From NCBI GenBank assembly GCA_029237695.1, contig CM055272.1, forward strand, positions 37,724,901 to 37,788,900: a DNA stretch of 64,000 nucleotides, written 5' to 3'. Positions 13,101-28,100 of the stretch are shown one piece after another; within the stretch, counting starts at the first letter, position 1; every line of letters begins with the position of its first letter. The position numbers and the translations under genes were made by a program. The stretch comes from Conchocele bisecta (Eukaryota; Mollusca; Bivalvia; Lucinida; Thyasiridae). A model generated the notes under the pieces. It did not search any database. It saw nothing but the letters and a program-made list of their open reading frames with translations, and was not told where the DNA came from.

Positions 13101-16100
13101 TTCCAAATGTTTTCGTTTTTTGATCCTTCAGGATAAAAAAACGAAAAGTTTTAGAAATTTACTCCCCATGTTAAATTCCCATAGGAAAATTTTTTTTTCG
13201 CAATAAAATCAATATTTGATGGAATTTCATCAAATACTTTTTTTTGGGAAGGGTGACTTTTTTGTTATTGATGAAAAAGTACTTGCTTTTAAATATTTTT
13301 TAGATTTAATGTGTTTAATGGCCAAATGTTCGTCAGCAGCAAAACGTGGAACAGACAGTAGCTAGCGGCTCACCAACCGGCCATATCAGCCCGAAAGGAA
13401 ACTCAAACCTTCATCCTCCAAGTTGTGAGGCAGATGCCTTATTCATTAGGCAACACCGAATTGTTATATGTGCCATGATAATCTGGTTGTGACTGGAAAA
13501 ATGGGGCTTATGGCATTTGTGCCCAGTCTGGCTGCTGATCTGTTACTGCTGGCACACAACATTAACCGTTTCAATGCTACAATACAATGCAGACACTGTA
13601 AATCTTGTGAGCTGGCTCGTTTGCCATACTTTTTAAGACTTTTTGTAAACAATAACCATTTTTTAGAATTAATTAATGGAATAGCCCACAGTTAACATGG
13701 CCCTGACCATGCAATATATTTATGGGTGAAAGGGTTAACCCTGACAATGCTGAATTAAATTTTGTTGTCTGCTGTTTATTTTACGTTTTTTGACCGGCTT
13801 GACAGCACTTTAGAATCATTTCCAATGGAAATGATTCTAAAGTGCTGTTAAACCAGGTTTTTATTGATAAACAAGACAGAATATAAAACAACAGCAGACG
13901 ACAATTTTTCGTTCCCACATTCTAAGGGTTAAGGTACCATTATAATATAGTATGTGTTTCTGTTTTATCGGCGATATGAGAAAACTTACTTGACAAGTGT
14001 CTGGGCAGCACTGTGTCTCACGCGTCTGTCCTCGTCAGCTAGATACGCCAGAACAATGTCCTCGACAAAATGCTCCTGGATGTTCAAGCTCTGTAATGGA
14101 CATCGACTGCTTGACATTGTGCAAACACAACAAGGTGAACATAAGTCCTCAGTGACCTTGGGCAGTCGAGAGTGGGTCGTATGCAAAACAAAGCATCAAC
14201 CATCCCTAGACACACATTGTGGCAAAATATTATCAAAATCGGTGAATTGGTTCATAAGTTATTGAAAAATTAAAGGTGTTACTAACGTATGTACGTACAT
14301 ACGCACGCACATACGGACATGGACTAACACTATATCCCCTTTGATAATAATGGGTATTAATTATTACACATTCTCATTGATAGAATAGTCAAAATTGTTT
14401 TCAAGAAAATGTGGCCTATCAGAACACAAATATCACTGGTGGAAGATGCGAAACTCCGGTAAACTTCTTTGCCAGACCTCAGGGCTCCAGATAAGCTGCA
14501 TATTTGCTTAAATACCCAATTAATATTGCCAAAAACCCAATTGAAATCAGAAGTAGCGAGTATCAAAAAGCAATAACAATTTTGTGGTACCAAACAATAA
14601 ACAGACAACAAAAATAGCATATTTTTCTTATTTTCCATGAAAACACATCTTGGTATTTCATTAGAATTGTCTCCAAGGAGACAATTCTAATGAAATGCCA
14701 AGACATGTTTTCATTTTGAAGCAAACTATTCAATAATTTCTGTCTGTTGATGTGTAAACAGTAGTGTGATTTTATTTTACCTGATTATAATTTTGAAATA
14801 CCCAATTGCTTCAGAAATGATGGAGTGAAAATACTCAATTACTAATTCCTTTATCTGGAGCCCTGAGACCCACACACAGGGGATACATGGACGGACACAC
14901 AGTCCAAACACACAGTACAAACACACAGTACAAACACACAGTACAAACACACAGTACAAACACACAAACACACAGTCCAAACACACAGTCCAAACACACA
15001 CATCAACACACAGTCAAAACACACAGTACAAACACACAAAGTACAAACACACCAGTCCAAACACACAGTACAAAAACACACAGTACAAACACACAAGTCC
15101 AAAACCAGTCAAACACACAGTCAAACACACACCAGTCCAAACACACAGTCCAAACACAGTCAAACACACACAACCAGTACACACACACATCAGTAAACAC
15201 AAACACAGTACAAATACACACACAAAGTACACACATCGTACAAACACACAGTCAAACAAACAGCAAAGTCCAAACACACAGCAGTATCAAACACACAGTA
15301 CACAGTCAAACACGTACAAACACACAGTCCAAACACACAGTCCAAACACACAGTCAGTCCAAACACACAGTCCAAACACTATATCCCTCTCGGCTCTACT
15401 GCGACCGGGTGCATAAAAACACAGAAACCATTCATGAACAAAAGACACTGATAAGATGTTATGCGCTAGCTCTTCTAATCTTAATTGTTTGTAAACATCA
15501 AATCATTGGAACCCAAAATTCAAGGTTTAGCTGAAAACAACATTTGGCACATCTTATGGAGACGATTCTTATGTGTTGGTAAACTTTTTTATTGAGATAT
15601 AAGCAGAACTTTTTGCCAGCACATAAGAATAGTCAGTAACAGAAATATTTCTTAAATACAAACAAAATATACTTTTTATTTAGAAAAAATGGAAAATACA
15701 TAGAGAATAGTAGGTTAGTGCCGTGAATGGGAAAAAATATCTGGCAAGGCTCAGGAAACGGGATGGGCGAGGCTCTACAAAGCACATCCCGTTTCCGTGC
15801 CGCGCCAGATATGTTTTCCCATTCACGGCACTAACCTACTATTCTATTTATCCCGTCAACATCTACAAATGGCTGTAAAATGCAACAATATAACCCCAGC
15901 CACCGCACATATTCATACGCAGTGATTAGGTCGTATTGACAGGATATCAAAAATGTTTCACGGCACCGTGTTTCACGGCACATACGCACTGTGTTGACGG
16001 GATAAAAAACAAACAGCAGACATTTAATGGGATAAAAGTGCGACTATGGAACTGATAGTACCCCAAGGTAATGGTCGAGTCCATCCTTCGTCAGTGTCTG

Positions 16101-19100
16101 CGTGGTCTCGAGGTAACGGATCACTCTAAAGTCCAGCCCCTGCATCAACTCCAGCAGCTCCACCTAGTGATAATAATTAGGCATAAAAACAAGAGACCCA
16201 TATTGGCCTGTATTGCCCATCGGAAATCATGGCCCCGTGCAGAGCTCCAGATAAGTGCTGTGTCTAAAGAGTATTATATCCCCGGATTTCAAATTCAATG
16301 TGTATATTACTTTTACAAACGTATTATAGATTTTCTTACTTATTAAATAGGGAACAAATGAGAAACAAAAATTAAAAAATTCACTTATTTGAGCTGCAAA
16401 AAGCAAACACTGTTTGCTTTTTGCAGCTCAACTAAGTAAATATCAACTTTATTACAGTATTTTCACTACTCAATTTGAAAATCAATGCATATTTTCACAT
16501 TGCTATGAGAATTTTGTACTCCCACTTTTGATAATCAATGCGTATTCTGCTAAAATAAGTGCTTAAAATACGCCAATACGCACCTTATCTGGAGCTCTGC
16601 CCAGTGTTAAAATTTAACTTTTTTCAGCAAGTAGCAAGTACTAAGCAAGTACTAGCTAACTGTTTTAAAAGTTAGTAGCAATTTCACCTTACTAGTAGCA
16701 AGTTTCATTGTCAATAGTTTACGCTTCATGAATGGGCGAATTGTTTACTGCTGGGAGAAAGCACAGGTTGAAGTAACGGACCGAGGTCTATAAATACATT
16801 AAACATACCTAAAAGCATTAATAAGTGAGGAAAAAAATAAGCTAAAAAAAAATTCTTTTTTTAGCTTATTTTTTTCTCTCACTTATTAATGCTTTTAGGT
16901 ATATTTAATGTATTTATAGACCTCGGTCCGTTACTTCAACCTGTGGAAGAAATTGGCATACAATGCAATGTGATTATGTTGCTATTCGCAATCACTTGAT
17001 AGTGTCTGTACAACAAATACTTCATATATGCAATGTGTATTGTGAAATTGCAAGGAAGATGTGAATAAATTTTTCCTAGCCGTGACCACATGTTACTATT
17101 TTAGAATGTGCAAAAAGTGAAAGTGAATGAGTTTAACGTCCCAGCAAGTGCTATTTGTCATATAGAGGTGGAACCACAGTTTAAAATCTCATCAGGCAGA
17201 CCAATGGGATGGAAATACTACGACACCATTTTTGATGCGTAAGGCGAGGTTTAAAACTTTTAGTGTGTTTAAATAGGTGTAAAAGTTGGGCAGGTTAACA
17301 TGAAACAGACAGTAAGGTCATACAGAGACAGGACAACAGTTTAATAGTATCATTCAACAGACCAGTGGGATGGAAATACTATGAAAGTATTTTTGATGCC
17401 CAAGGCGAGGTTTGAAGCCACAACCTCCGGATTGGAAGGCAAGTGTTCTAAACCCTAGGCCACAACTCATCCTTACCTTAACGAGCCAGTATGAGTTACC
17501 ACGGATATGTAACATCTTGAGCAGCGCATGTAGCCCGGCGTCGGTGTGGCGGCTCAGCAGTACGGCCGTGAGACACGACCGGAGGGCGGAGATAGCGAGG
17601 CGGGCCGCCACAGCAGAGCTGTCCTCCACCACACACAGTAACGTGTCCATCAGTCCCGCCAGGCTCAGGCGATCTACAAATAGAGAATAGTAGGTTAGTG
17701 CTGTGAATGGGGAAAAATATCTGGCAAGGCTCAGGAAACGGGATGGGCGAGGCTCTGCCGAGCACATCCCGTTTCCGTGCCGCGCCATCCCGTTTCACGG
17801 CACATACGTACTGTGTTGACGGGATAATGGAAGATTCTAGTTTTATTACAAAAACAGGGGATTATGTGGATGCCATAGCATTATTAATGTTTCAGTTTTC
17901 TCAACGAGTAGCCTGTTTGTAAACTAGTGCCTATAAGGTATGCACAGCTCTAGCTAAGCTGCGTAATTTGTTCAACTTTGTGGGAAATTTTGTTATTTCT
18001 CCACCAAAAATGGCAAGTTGCGAGTCCTTTATTGAGACGATTCTAAAGCACTCCCAACTTGCCATTTTTGATGGAGAAATAAGAAATTTCTTCCCAAATT
18101 ACGCACCTTAACTGGAGCTCTGATATGGAGGGCTTTGAAAACAAGCTAATCATAATTTGAAAATGAAGATTTTTCAGACTTTCAATGCAAACACAAGGTC
18201 CATCGAAAAGTAGAAATTATGTTTGTAAAACATGGATATGCCCCCATGGCATACTGGACTGTAACTCAACATATACTAAATGTATTTCATATACAGTGAA
18301 AACTGTCATATGTGACCTTCTATTGAAACATCTAAAAAAGTCACATATAACAGGGGGTCTCTTAATACAGTCTCAGTGTTGACGGGTAAAACCTGAAAAT
18401 CCTAAATCAATACTGAGCCCCGTGCATATTTACATAATATAAACCATGTAATTATTTATTAACATGCTGCAAATATTAAAAATTCTAATGCACCGAAAAT
18501 ATAAAGCACGTATCTGATTGGTCAATTGAAATCACAGACTATAAAATATAAAAAATCAAAGTACTGAAAGTACTGAACATAGGGTACTACAAGATTAAAC
18601 TAGATTGATTGCTTGATTGATTGCTGGTGTTACAGTTTCATTAACCCTTAAAGGTACATGCCCACTCAGTAGGTACAAAATGTTCTTTACATCAGAGACA
18701 TCATCTGAGACATTTCCTGGCAAAATAAACATTCATGCGCCATTATCCCACGTACTGATTGGCATTATTATACATGTTATATCAGACGTAAATTTACACA
18801 CTGATATGAGGGGCGATAACCGTGTTTGCTTAAAATGTTAACGGACATTACTCTTTAATCTCTGTATTTATTTTATGATGTGCAATGATCATACTTTAAA
18901 ATCTGTCGAAAATATTATTTTTTCAGGTGACGCATTTCTTTAGTATAAATAATTAAAACATATCATGCCTCATTTGCATATGAACATAGCCTGATACCAC
19001 CGCGCGTGTCACTATCAGTAAAATAAATATTACTAAATGATTATATCTGTATAGCGGGCACTTGTAACGTTTAGAAACTTGTTAGATTTTTTTTGTCGTA

Positions 19101-22100
19101 TTTCAGTACTTGCAGTGTTATACTGTCATTAATGTGTTCCCTGACTGTAAGTTATCACCTTAAATACTGACTTATTGACCCCCTTCCATGAACGTAGAAT
19201 TGACACTCATGTTGGTGTGTATTGGCCACCATAGACAAATGTCAATCAGGCCGAATTCAGGAATGTCACTAAAATCCACTGTAGATCCATCGATAGAGAG
19301 AGAGAATGAGGATTAAACATCAGTTAGACCTACACGTGCGAGTTTTGTTTCGCACAGGTGTCGGGTGAGTTTAAAAATAGGCTGTCGGAAGGTCAAACTT
19401 GATGTAGTTTGTGTGTTAAACGCGTCGCTTGTTTCGGAGAGTATTCGGAGGGGAGTTAACTCTGTTACTAAATTTAGCGATGACCGCACGATTTGTGCTG
19501 CAAATGGGGGCAAATCACGCGCAACAAAATAATCCGATGTATTTTTGTACGTAGAACAACCGTTGTTGATATTGTGCAGTGCAAGTTTTTCATAATATTA
19601 TTTTCAATTAGTGGTTGCGTATGCCAGTTAAACGTTTAGTAACACAATGCATTTTGTTGTTATGGTTATTCCAAGATATCACTACGGACGTGCCCATCGA
19701 GGGGATCTGGGGCGTGGCTAACTGTCCGACGCGATTCTAAGTTGTCAATCACAGGCGTCCGCACCACGGGGGGTCGTGGGCGGGCCAAATGATCCCGCTC
19801 GATCGCAATACATACGGATACACATGTACCCTATGTAATCACAGCATATAAAATCTCCGTTTTACCAGTCTGTGTTTTACAACTTGACAGATTTATGTAA
19901 TCCTACACGCTTTTGTAAACAATGGCCAGCGGCGGAGCTTGCAATTACATGTATTTCCAAATTAATTTCGGTACATTTTCGGTTATCCATTCTGCCAGAT
20001 TGACCTGTACAACCTAAAGCGGAAAAGAAAATCTAACAACGACTGACAAACGTGACTTCAGTGTGGTGGCCCTCCAACAAATTCTCAAAAATATTACCCC
20101 ACCCGCCCAAAATACAGAATAATTTAATAAAGTGCTCAAATGCAAACTAATATGCCAGTACCAGCCTATAACTTTACGAATTCCAAGGTGCACATACATG
20201 ACTATACATAATAAACTCTATTGCAGATGGATAATCACCTGAATTAGACATATATCCAGGGAAATCCTAGGCCTGTTGACACAAGTTGTTGACATTTCCT
20301 TCTCTAAAAATCACACGAACCCAATGCAGAAATGTTGGCATTTCTTTAAATGAATAAGCAAATAACTGTTGTAACTACACATATACAAACAATACAATTG
20401 TTAATAAACATTACAGTTGAATAAATGTATATATGTCTTAGAAAAAGTCCCGTTAATCTCTATTTGAAATGGGAATATTCTTCGGCGGAGTTACATTTCA
20501 TTAAATTCATTTGGTGTGAGGCGGTTAATTATCGATGACGACAACAACCTGCTGACGTAATGAAAAATATCACTGTTCGTGATATGCTACGACGTTGCAG
20601 AAAGCGGGGAGCACACTAGGTGCATTAGAATGGGGATAACCATGCTTTGTTTTTCGATTTGGAGCAGTATGTGTGAGGTTTTATGGTCTGTGAAACAGTT
20701 TTACGGCCCCGATAACACGTCGCCGTAAAACTGATTCACAGACCATAAAACCTCCCACATATCGCTCCAAATCGAACTAGATTGGTCAGTAAGCGAGGCT
20801 TACGGAATACCCCCCCGCGTGGGCCCAGGTACCCCTAAATATGTAAAATTTTCCAAGTGTGTGGGCTTGTGACCTTGACTCTGGGCTTAGCGGGGGTGGC
20901 ACGAACGTGAATGTGAAGCAGATCCGAGCAAGGAAATAGCAGTTATAACCAATATCTCTGATGTTAAGTTTTGTAAAGAGACTAAGTATGTGATCTTGAC
21001 CTTGGGATCAGCGGGGATATGTCACAGCATGATAGTAGAGCCTTAGAGGAATGCATGCATGAAATGATAAATAGATGAAGGAAATAGAAGTTATAACATA
21101 TTTCTCTGATGTTCAGTATTTGACCTTGACCATGGGATCAGCGGAGGTTGGACGGTCGTGGATTTGACACAGCATGGTAGTAGAGCCTTACAGGAATGCA
21201 TGTGTGAAATATTAAGCATTTTAGATGAAGGAAATAGAAGTTATAACATATTTCTCTGATGTTAAGTTTAGTGACAGATGGACTCAAGTATGGACGGACG
21301 CACAGACGGACGTTCCTACAAATGGATACTTATGTGACTAACCTAACCTTTTACTTTGTTCATCCCTATTGTTCTGTAGCCACATAAACCCATTTTTAGC
21401 CACATAAAATCACGGAACAATAGAATATTACATAACCTATTGTTCTCCTAGCCATATATGTATCCATTTGTAAGCTCGGACAACCTGACTCCAGTGTATA
21501 AAGACAAATACCAAGAAGCTGTGTGAGAGGAAACAGAAATTATAATAACTTTCCCCCAGTTTTCAGATTTGACACATACCATTGGTGTGTGGTGTGTTCC
21601 CCTTCACCCACTTCGCAAAGTCTATCCGTCCTGCTGAGAGCACACTCGCGATGAAGTTGCCGACGATGGCCGCAGTGCTCCCCTTCAACTGGGGGTCGGG
21701 ATGCGACGTGTACTGTAGGACGTCCCGTATACAAGGAATAGATTGCCACTCTGTAAGAATAGGGAATTTTATCTTAACTATTTGCGTGCTAGCGGCGAAA
21801 ATATCCGCCAAACGAATTAGGAGTGTATGTTTTATTTCTCTCTGTAAATATGTCTTGAAATTTCATTAGAATTGAGTCCTCAGGACTCAATTCTAACGAA
21901 ATTCCAAGACATATTCATGATATTTACGGGGAGAAATACAAGAAAATATGATGAGATTTTGTTTCCGCTAGTTTTGAACTATTTATAGCCCACAAGTTTC
22001 CCAGCATGCAAAGAGTTAATAGTGATGAGAAAATATAATATTTATGTGACTAGGGTGTAAATTTTTGTTTGTTTTTGTAACGAGCCAAGTAATATTTTTT

Positions 22101-25100
22101 ACAAGCAAACAAGATATGTGGCCTGTCGGCACATGAATGCCCCCAGTGGCAGATTGGAGAAACTGTGGCAAAGTTAATTAACAAAGTGATATGCATTCAC
22201 AAGCACATTTATGAAGGTCAAAAGGTCAAGGTCATATTAAGGGCAGTGTGGATGTGTGGCATTTGTGCACAAGTATGATGCATTGAAATATTGAAGTAAT
22301 CTATCAAGGGATATAGAAGTTATGACAGAATTGAGAAACATCGGCAAACTTCTTAACATGTGAAAAAGTTCAAAGTTGTGAAGGTCAAAAGGTTACGGTC
22401 ATATTAAGGGCAGCATGGATGTGTGGTATTTGTCCTCAAGTATGATGTATTTAAATATTAAAGTGATCCACCAAGGGATATAGAAGTTACGACAGAATTG
22501 AGAAACTCTGGCAAACTTCTTAATGTGAATTAAAAGTTCAAAGTTGTGATTGTCAAAAGGTCAATGTCATATTAAGGGCAGCATGGATGTGTGGCATTTG
22601 TCCACAGGCATGATGTATTGAAATATTGAAGTAATCTATCAAGGGATATAGAAGTAATGACAGAATTGAGAAACTCCGGCAAACTTCTTCATGTATGAAA
22701 AAGTTCAAAGTTGTGTAGGTCAAAAGGGCAAGGTCATATTAATGACAGCATGGGGCTGTGACATTTGTCCACAGGTATGCTGTGTTGAAATATTTAAGCA
22801 TCCTTCAAGGGATATATAAGTTATGAAATAATTGAGAAACTCTGACGAACTTCGTAATGTGCCGGACACACGGACACGGACACACAGACCAAACACTATA
22901 TGCCTCCAGTAGCCTATTTCATCAACATTGCAAAGTATACTTTAGTAGCAAAGTATACTTTGAGGGAGAAATTTTGAATTTTATCATAAATTTATTAATT
23001 TTTATTATACTGAATTTATTACATTATCACAGCCAATTCGCTTGGCTGTGATAATGTAATAAATTCAGTATAATAATTCTGCATACTTTTAATCATGAAA
23101 TATATGCATTTGTTAGTTCTACATGAAATAATGCATTTCAGGAAAAATAAATGATTACTCCCTCAAAGTATACTTTGCAATGTTGATGAAATCGGCTACA
23201 GCTCTACAGAGACCCTGGGCATAAAAAAATGTAAATAGCGGTGAGAAAATATAATATTTATCTGACGAGCGAGTACATTTTTTTTGTATTAGTAAACGAG
23301 GCTTTTTTTCATACTATAATGTGCTTATTGAATGATTTTCAATTGACTACCTCGATTTTTCAGCCGAAAATAAAACAATCTTTACACTATTTAAAACTAC
23401 GATTTCTAAAATACGATTTTAAATTTTCACTGAATACTTACCAACTGTGGCTATGACTGGAGAAATGTGGCTTATCGGTCTTGCGACCAGTGTAGATCCA
23501 GATCAGCCTGTGCATTCGCAGTCTGATCAGGATCTACACTGTTCGCCATTCCATCAATGAAACACCCGTCATGCTTCTAACAAGCATCATATATCGTTAC
23601 GAGTCTACAGAAGTGTGTTATTTGATCAGAAGCTACACTGGTCACAAATCCCATAAGCCCCATTTCTCAACCAATAATACTAACCTTGACATTCAGACAC
23701 AAGCAGCCTCTCCAAAAATGCGAGTGGATAGTGCGACACGGCACTCGCTATACACCCCAGTGCCAGCGTCTTCACACTCACACGTACACGACTGTCTGGT
23801 ATTAACTCATCCTTCACAGCGGTCAGGAGGAATCTCCGGGCGATCAGCCTCACACAGTACATGATGGGCAGTCCTTCCGTCATACTGCCTATACTCGCCT
23901 GTATATCTGTCTCGGTTAAATCCGGTGACACTGCCTGTGCTTCGTTCGCGTCTTCCATAATTACCACCTCCGGGTTACCATTCATATCCTGAGTTACTTC
24001 GGTCCGAGATACCGGTTTATGCGTCGGACTTAAGCTCTTGATGCTTAATAGTGTCTCCTGGCTCACGCTATTCACGTTGGATAAATTAGATTGTTCGGAT
24101 TTGTCTTCTTGCAGGTCACCGATTTCGATGTTTGAATATTCTGAATTGGCGGTAAACACTACACCAAAGTCATTTCCGGATGCCGGACGCTTGATCTTGA
24201 TGTCACTTTCCTTGTCATTGTTTGTGATGTCACCAGAACCAACCAGGTCCGCTACAAAAGCCGAACTTGAGGTATCCGAGACGCCTGATTGACCGGTTAT
24301 ATCAGAGGAAGCTGATTGGCTGGCAATGTCACATGACTCTGTTTCATCGTCCAATCTGGTGTCTTCAGTACCTAATGACAGCTGGCTTGTTGATGGAACT
24401 TCTGATAAAGCTGAAAGTTAATTTTTATCAAGCTAAGTAAACCCATCCATAATATGTATATCACCATTTATTTTTGTTTGTTTATTGGTGTTTAACGGCC
24501 TATCAACAGCTAAGGTCATGTAAGGCCGGGCAAACGGGTTCGATCCCGTTTTAACCTGCTGTATTGGGAGGAAAATTCCAAAATCAGAACTGAATATTCA
24601 CATCGAGAAACAATATATTCAGCCCTGAAATTAGAATAACCTGACCTGGTGGCAGGTCCATAACACACCAAAGTCACTTGGCCCCTTCCCCTAAAATAGG
24701 ATTACGAACAATTGTAATACTCACATAAGGGGCATAACCAGATTCAACTGTCACATACAAAATGCCAAAGACGTATGTGAGGGCCAAACCAGGTCTCCAG
24801 TCGGAATTCCGGTGAGGATGAATCCCGATCGTTAAATTACCCATCGCTTGCACCCACCTTCCACCCACTATATCACCCTTTAAAATATGAAAAAGATCCG
24901 TCTTTGTACATGCACAAAAAAATGTTATCATACACAAGTGAAAGGTTAAAGGCTTAATGTCTGAGCAACAACTAAGGTCCAGAACTCCAGATCAGTTTTG
25001 TATCTAAAGATAATTATACCACCAGATTTCAAATTCAATGCGTATTTGACTTTTACAAATGTATTATTTATTTTCTTATTAAATAGGGAATAAATGATAA

Positions 25101-28100
25101 AGAAAAAAACATTTAAAAATTAGCTTATTTGAGCGGCAAAAAGCAAACAGAGATTGCTTTTTGCAGCTCAACTAAGTAAATTTAAACTTTATTACAGTAT
25201 TTTCACTACTCCATTTGAAAAAATCAATGCGTATTCTGCAAAAATACATGTGGAGAATACGCCAATACACACCGTATTTGGAGTTCTGTAGGTCATAGAG
25301 ACGGATTATATTTTATGAAGCTTCGTGGCATGGTCCCCGTTACTTACAGTTTGTGAGGGGCTTCAAGTGAGCAAGATCCTTCTGGTAGATACAGGTCTCT
25401 GTGACGCTTCCCGGGGTGGTGAGTAACGTGCGGAACCCCGGGGGTGGGCACCGTAGCAACTGTTGTAGTGCCTCCATTGTCGCGGTAACCACGTTGTGGT
25501 CGCGGTGACCCGTCAGGTGCAGCAGTAGCTGGTATACCTGCATAGATTATAGAGAATACCAGTCTAGTGTCGTTTGATATCAAGTTTATCAGGCTCAGCT
25601 AGGAAACGCGTAGGAATTCCGAGGCGAGCCTCGGAATTCCTACCGTTTCCATGCAGAGCCTGATAAACTTGATATCAGCAGACACTAGGCTGGTATACTA
25701 TTTATCGGGTAACGTTTATGCTCGACGGCGATTAAATATAAAATAGTTTTGTTGAAATGAATACAGATTTGTTTACATTGCATCATTACACTTATGTCAT
25801 TTGGCAACATCATGTGACGCCGTTCGACCATGGAAACGTCAGTTTTCAATTCAATTCGTTGCAACCCGGATATTCATATTAGGTCAATGCCTGATACGAC
25901 ATGAAGTTATCAGTCAGGATTTATTGGGCCAATACAAGGCTTGTTACTGATAAAATTGAATAATTGATCAATTGATTGATAGTTGTTCTGTCGGGTGCAA
26001 CAGTAGCTGATACACCTGCAGGGCTCCAGATAAAGAATTAGTAATGGAGTATTGGCACTCCATCATTTCTGAAGCAATTGGGTATTTCAAAATTTTAATT
26101 GGGTAAAATAAAATCACACTACTGTTAACACATCAACAGACTGCAATTATTGAATAGTTTGCTTCGAAATGAAAACATGTCTTGGCATTTAATTAGAATT
26201 GTCTCCTTGGAGACAATTCTAATGAAATACCTAGATGTGTTTTCATGGAAAATAAGAAAAATATGCTATATTTATGGTCTGTTTATTGTTTACTGGAGCA
26301 TGATAAAGGTATCACAAAATGTGTATTGCTTTTTGATACTCGCTATTTGGTTTTTGGCAATTTTAATTGGGTATTTAAGCAAATACGCAGCTTATCTGGA
26401 GCTCTGCACCTGTGATTAATTGATTCAATGATGGTGCCTCTACATCCCTTCAAAAGCAAGGATAAAATACAGACAGGAATGCACCTGTATGGGCGGGGTA
26501 CAATTTGTACTGAAATTACAACAGAAAACAAGGTTAAGACATGAAGGCCAGATTTTCGCAAAGATTTAGAAACACAAAAACTTAACCCTTAGACACACAA
26601 CAATTGTTGCCTGCTGTTGCTTTTATATCTTGCCTTATTTCTCAATAAAAACATGGTTTGACAGCACTTCAGAATAGTTTCCAATGCTGTCCAAGCATTT
26701 TGTAAATTATTCTAAAGTGCTGTCAAAGCATGTTTTTAATGATAAAAATGGAAAATAAACAGCAGACGACAAAAAAATAAGATAGCGGTGTACAGGGGTC
26801 CTACCAATTATCCGGACAATCAATTTATCGGACAAATCAAAATAGCTGTTAATTAAACGCAATAATTTGATCCGATTTTGCAACGAACACATCTAAGTCA
26901 CTCAGGTGCTTGTTGTTTCCATGCCAGTGTGAATAATATATCACCAAGGTAAACATTTTAGTAAAATTTGCTGAAAACATTCCCCCAACTATGTCCACAA
27001 GTTGTTTACAACGTCAAACGTCGCACAGGGGCTTGTATCTGTCACTGCGCATGCGCATAATTTGAGGCCCCTATAGAGTTTTTCAATACTCTGTTGTGTG
27101 AAGTATGCAGACGATACGATGCATTCCTCCAATATAATTTTCAGACTGTTTAATACACAATGTACAATACAGAGCAGATAGGAAGGAATGCGAAAATGTA
27201 TCATGATAGAAAAAGAACGAAAAGCTACTTATTCAAAAACAAATAATAATTGTTTTAATGCCAAATCGCCCCAAGCCATTTCGGACCCAAGCCATTACAC
27301 ACCATTTCGTACCCATATTAATTTGTGGGTAAAATCGACAGGTGCGAAAACACCAGTGTACGAAACGATCATTACCGCGGTTTTTCCACCAAATTATGAA
27401 GAGCTCAATCGAGTGCGCCCATTACGTCATTGCAGAGTTGTTCTATAAATACAATACATTCTATAAATACGATGTTTTCCAAGAAGCGAATGGTGATTGT
27501 TTTTTCTGCAAAACAACACAATGCTGTTTATACTGATTTTCAGGCGATAAAATTATGATTTTAAGGTGAGAATACAAGTTATAAGACGGTTATACATTTG
27601 TCGGTATAATTGATTGTCGATGTTAATTTTGGGGCAATCTTACGACTGATGATCTGACCCAATTTTAAGTGAGAAAGATGGCACAGTTTGCTAAATAGTT
27701 TCCATGCGTTGAGAAAGCAAGAACCGACGATTGTTCTGTGAAAATGTTATGCCCCTAGCTGCTATTTTAAGAAAAATATCATAAAAAAAACAGCCATTTT
27801 TGTCCGATAATCTAGAGGATCCCTGTAAGGGTTAACATTAAAAATGACTAAATAATTAAATGCGGAAAAAGTAGATCTACACAATTGACAAACAACAAAA
27901 TTAGAAATAACAGCAATTACCATTCCCGAATTCTAAGGGATAATTAAGTTTAGAAACCAGCAGAAAGTCATGGTGCGATCATACACTACCTTTAGGATCT
28001 GTTGTTCGGATGGGGCTTCCTCTTTCTGTTCCTTCGTTTCCCCGAAGCTACCTTTCATCCCCTCACGTTGTGCATTGGACTCGGCCAGTAGGGGCACAAT

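Noticed and set aside
14777..15534. Open frames rich in THSPNTQ or CVCTVCLD
   Set aside because: Translation of the ACACACAGTNCAA minisatellite on both strands.
27188..27536. 86-codon frame in the pogo-like element as transposase
   Set aside because: No DDE-type spacing or helix-turn-helix seen; too short.
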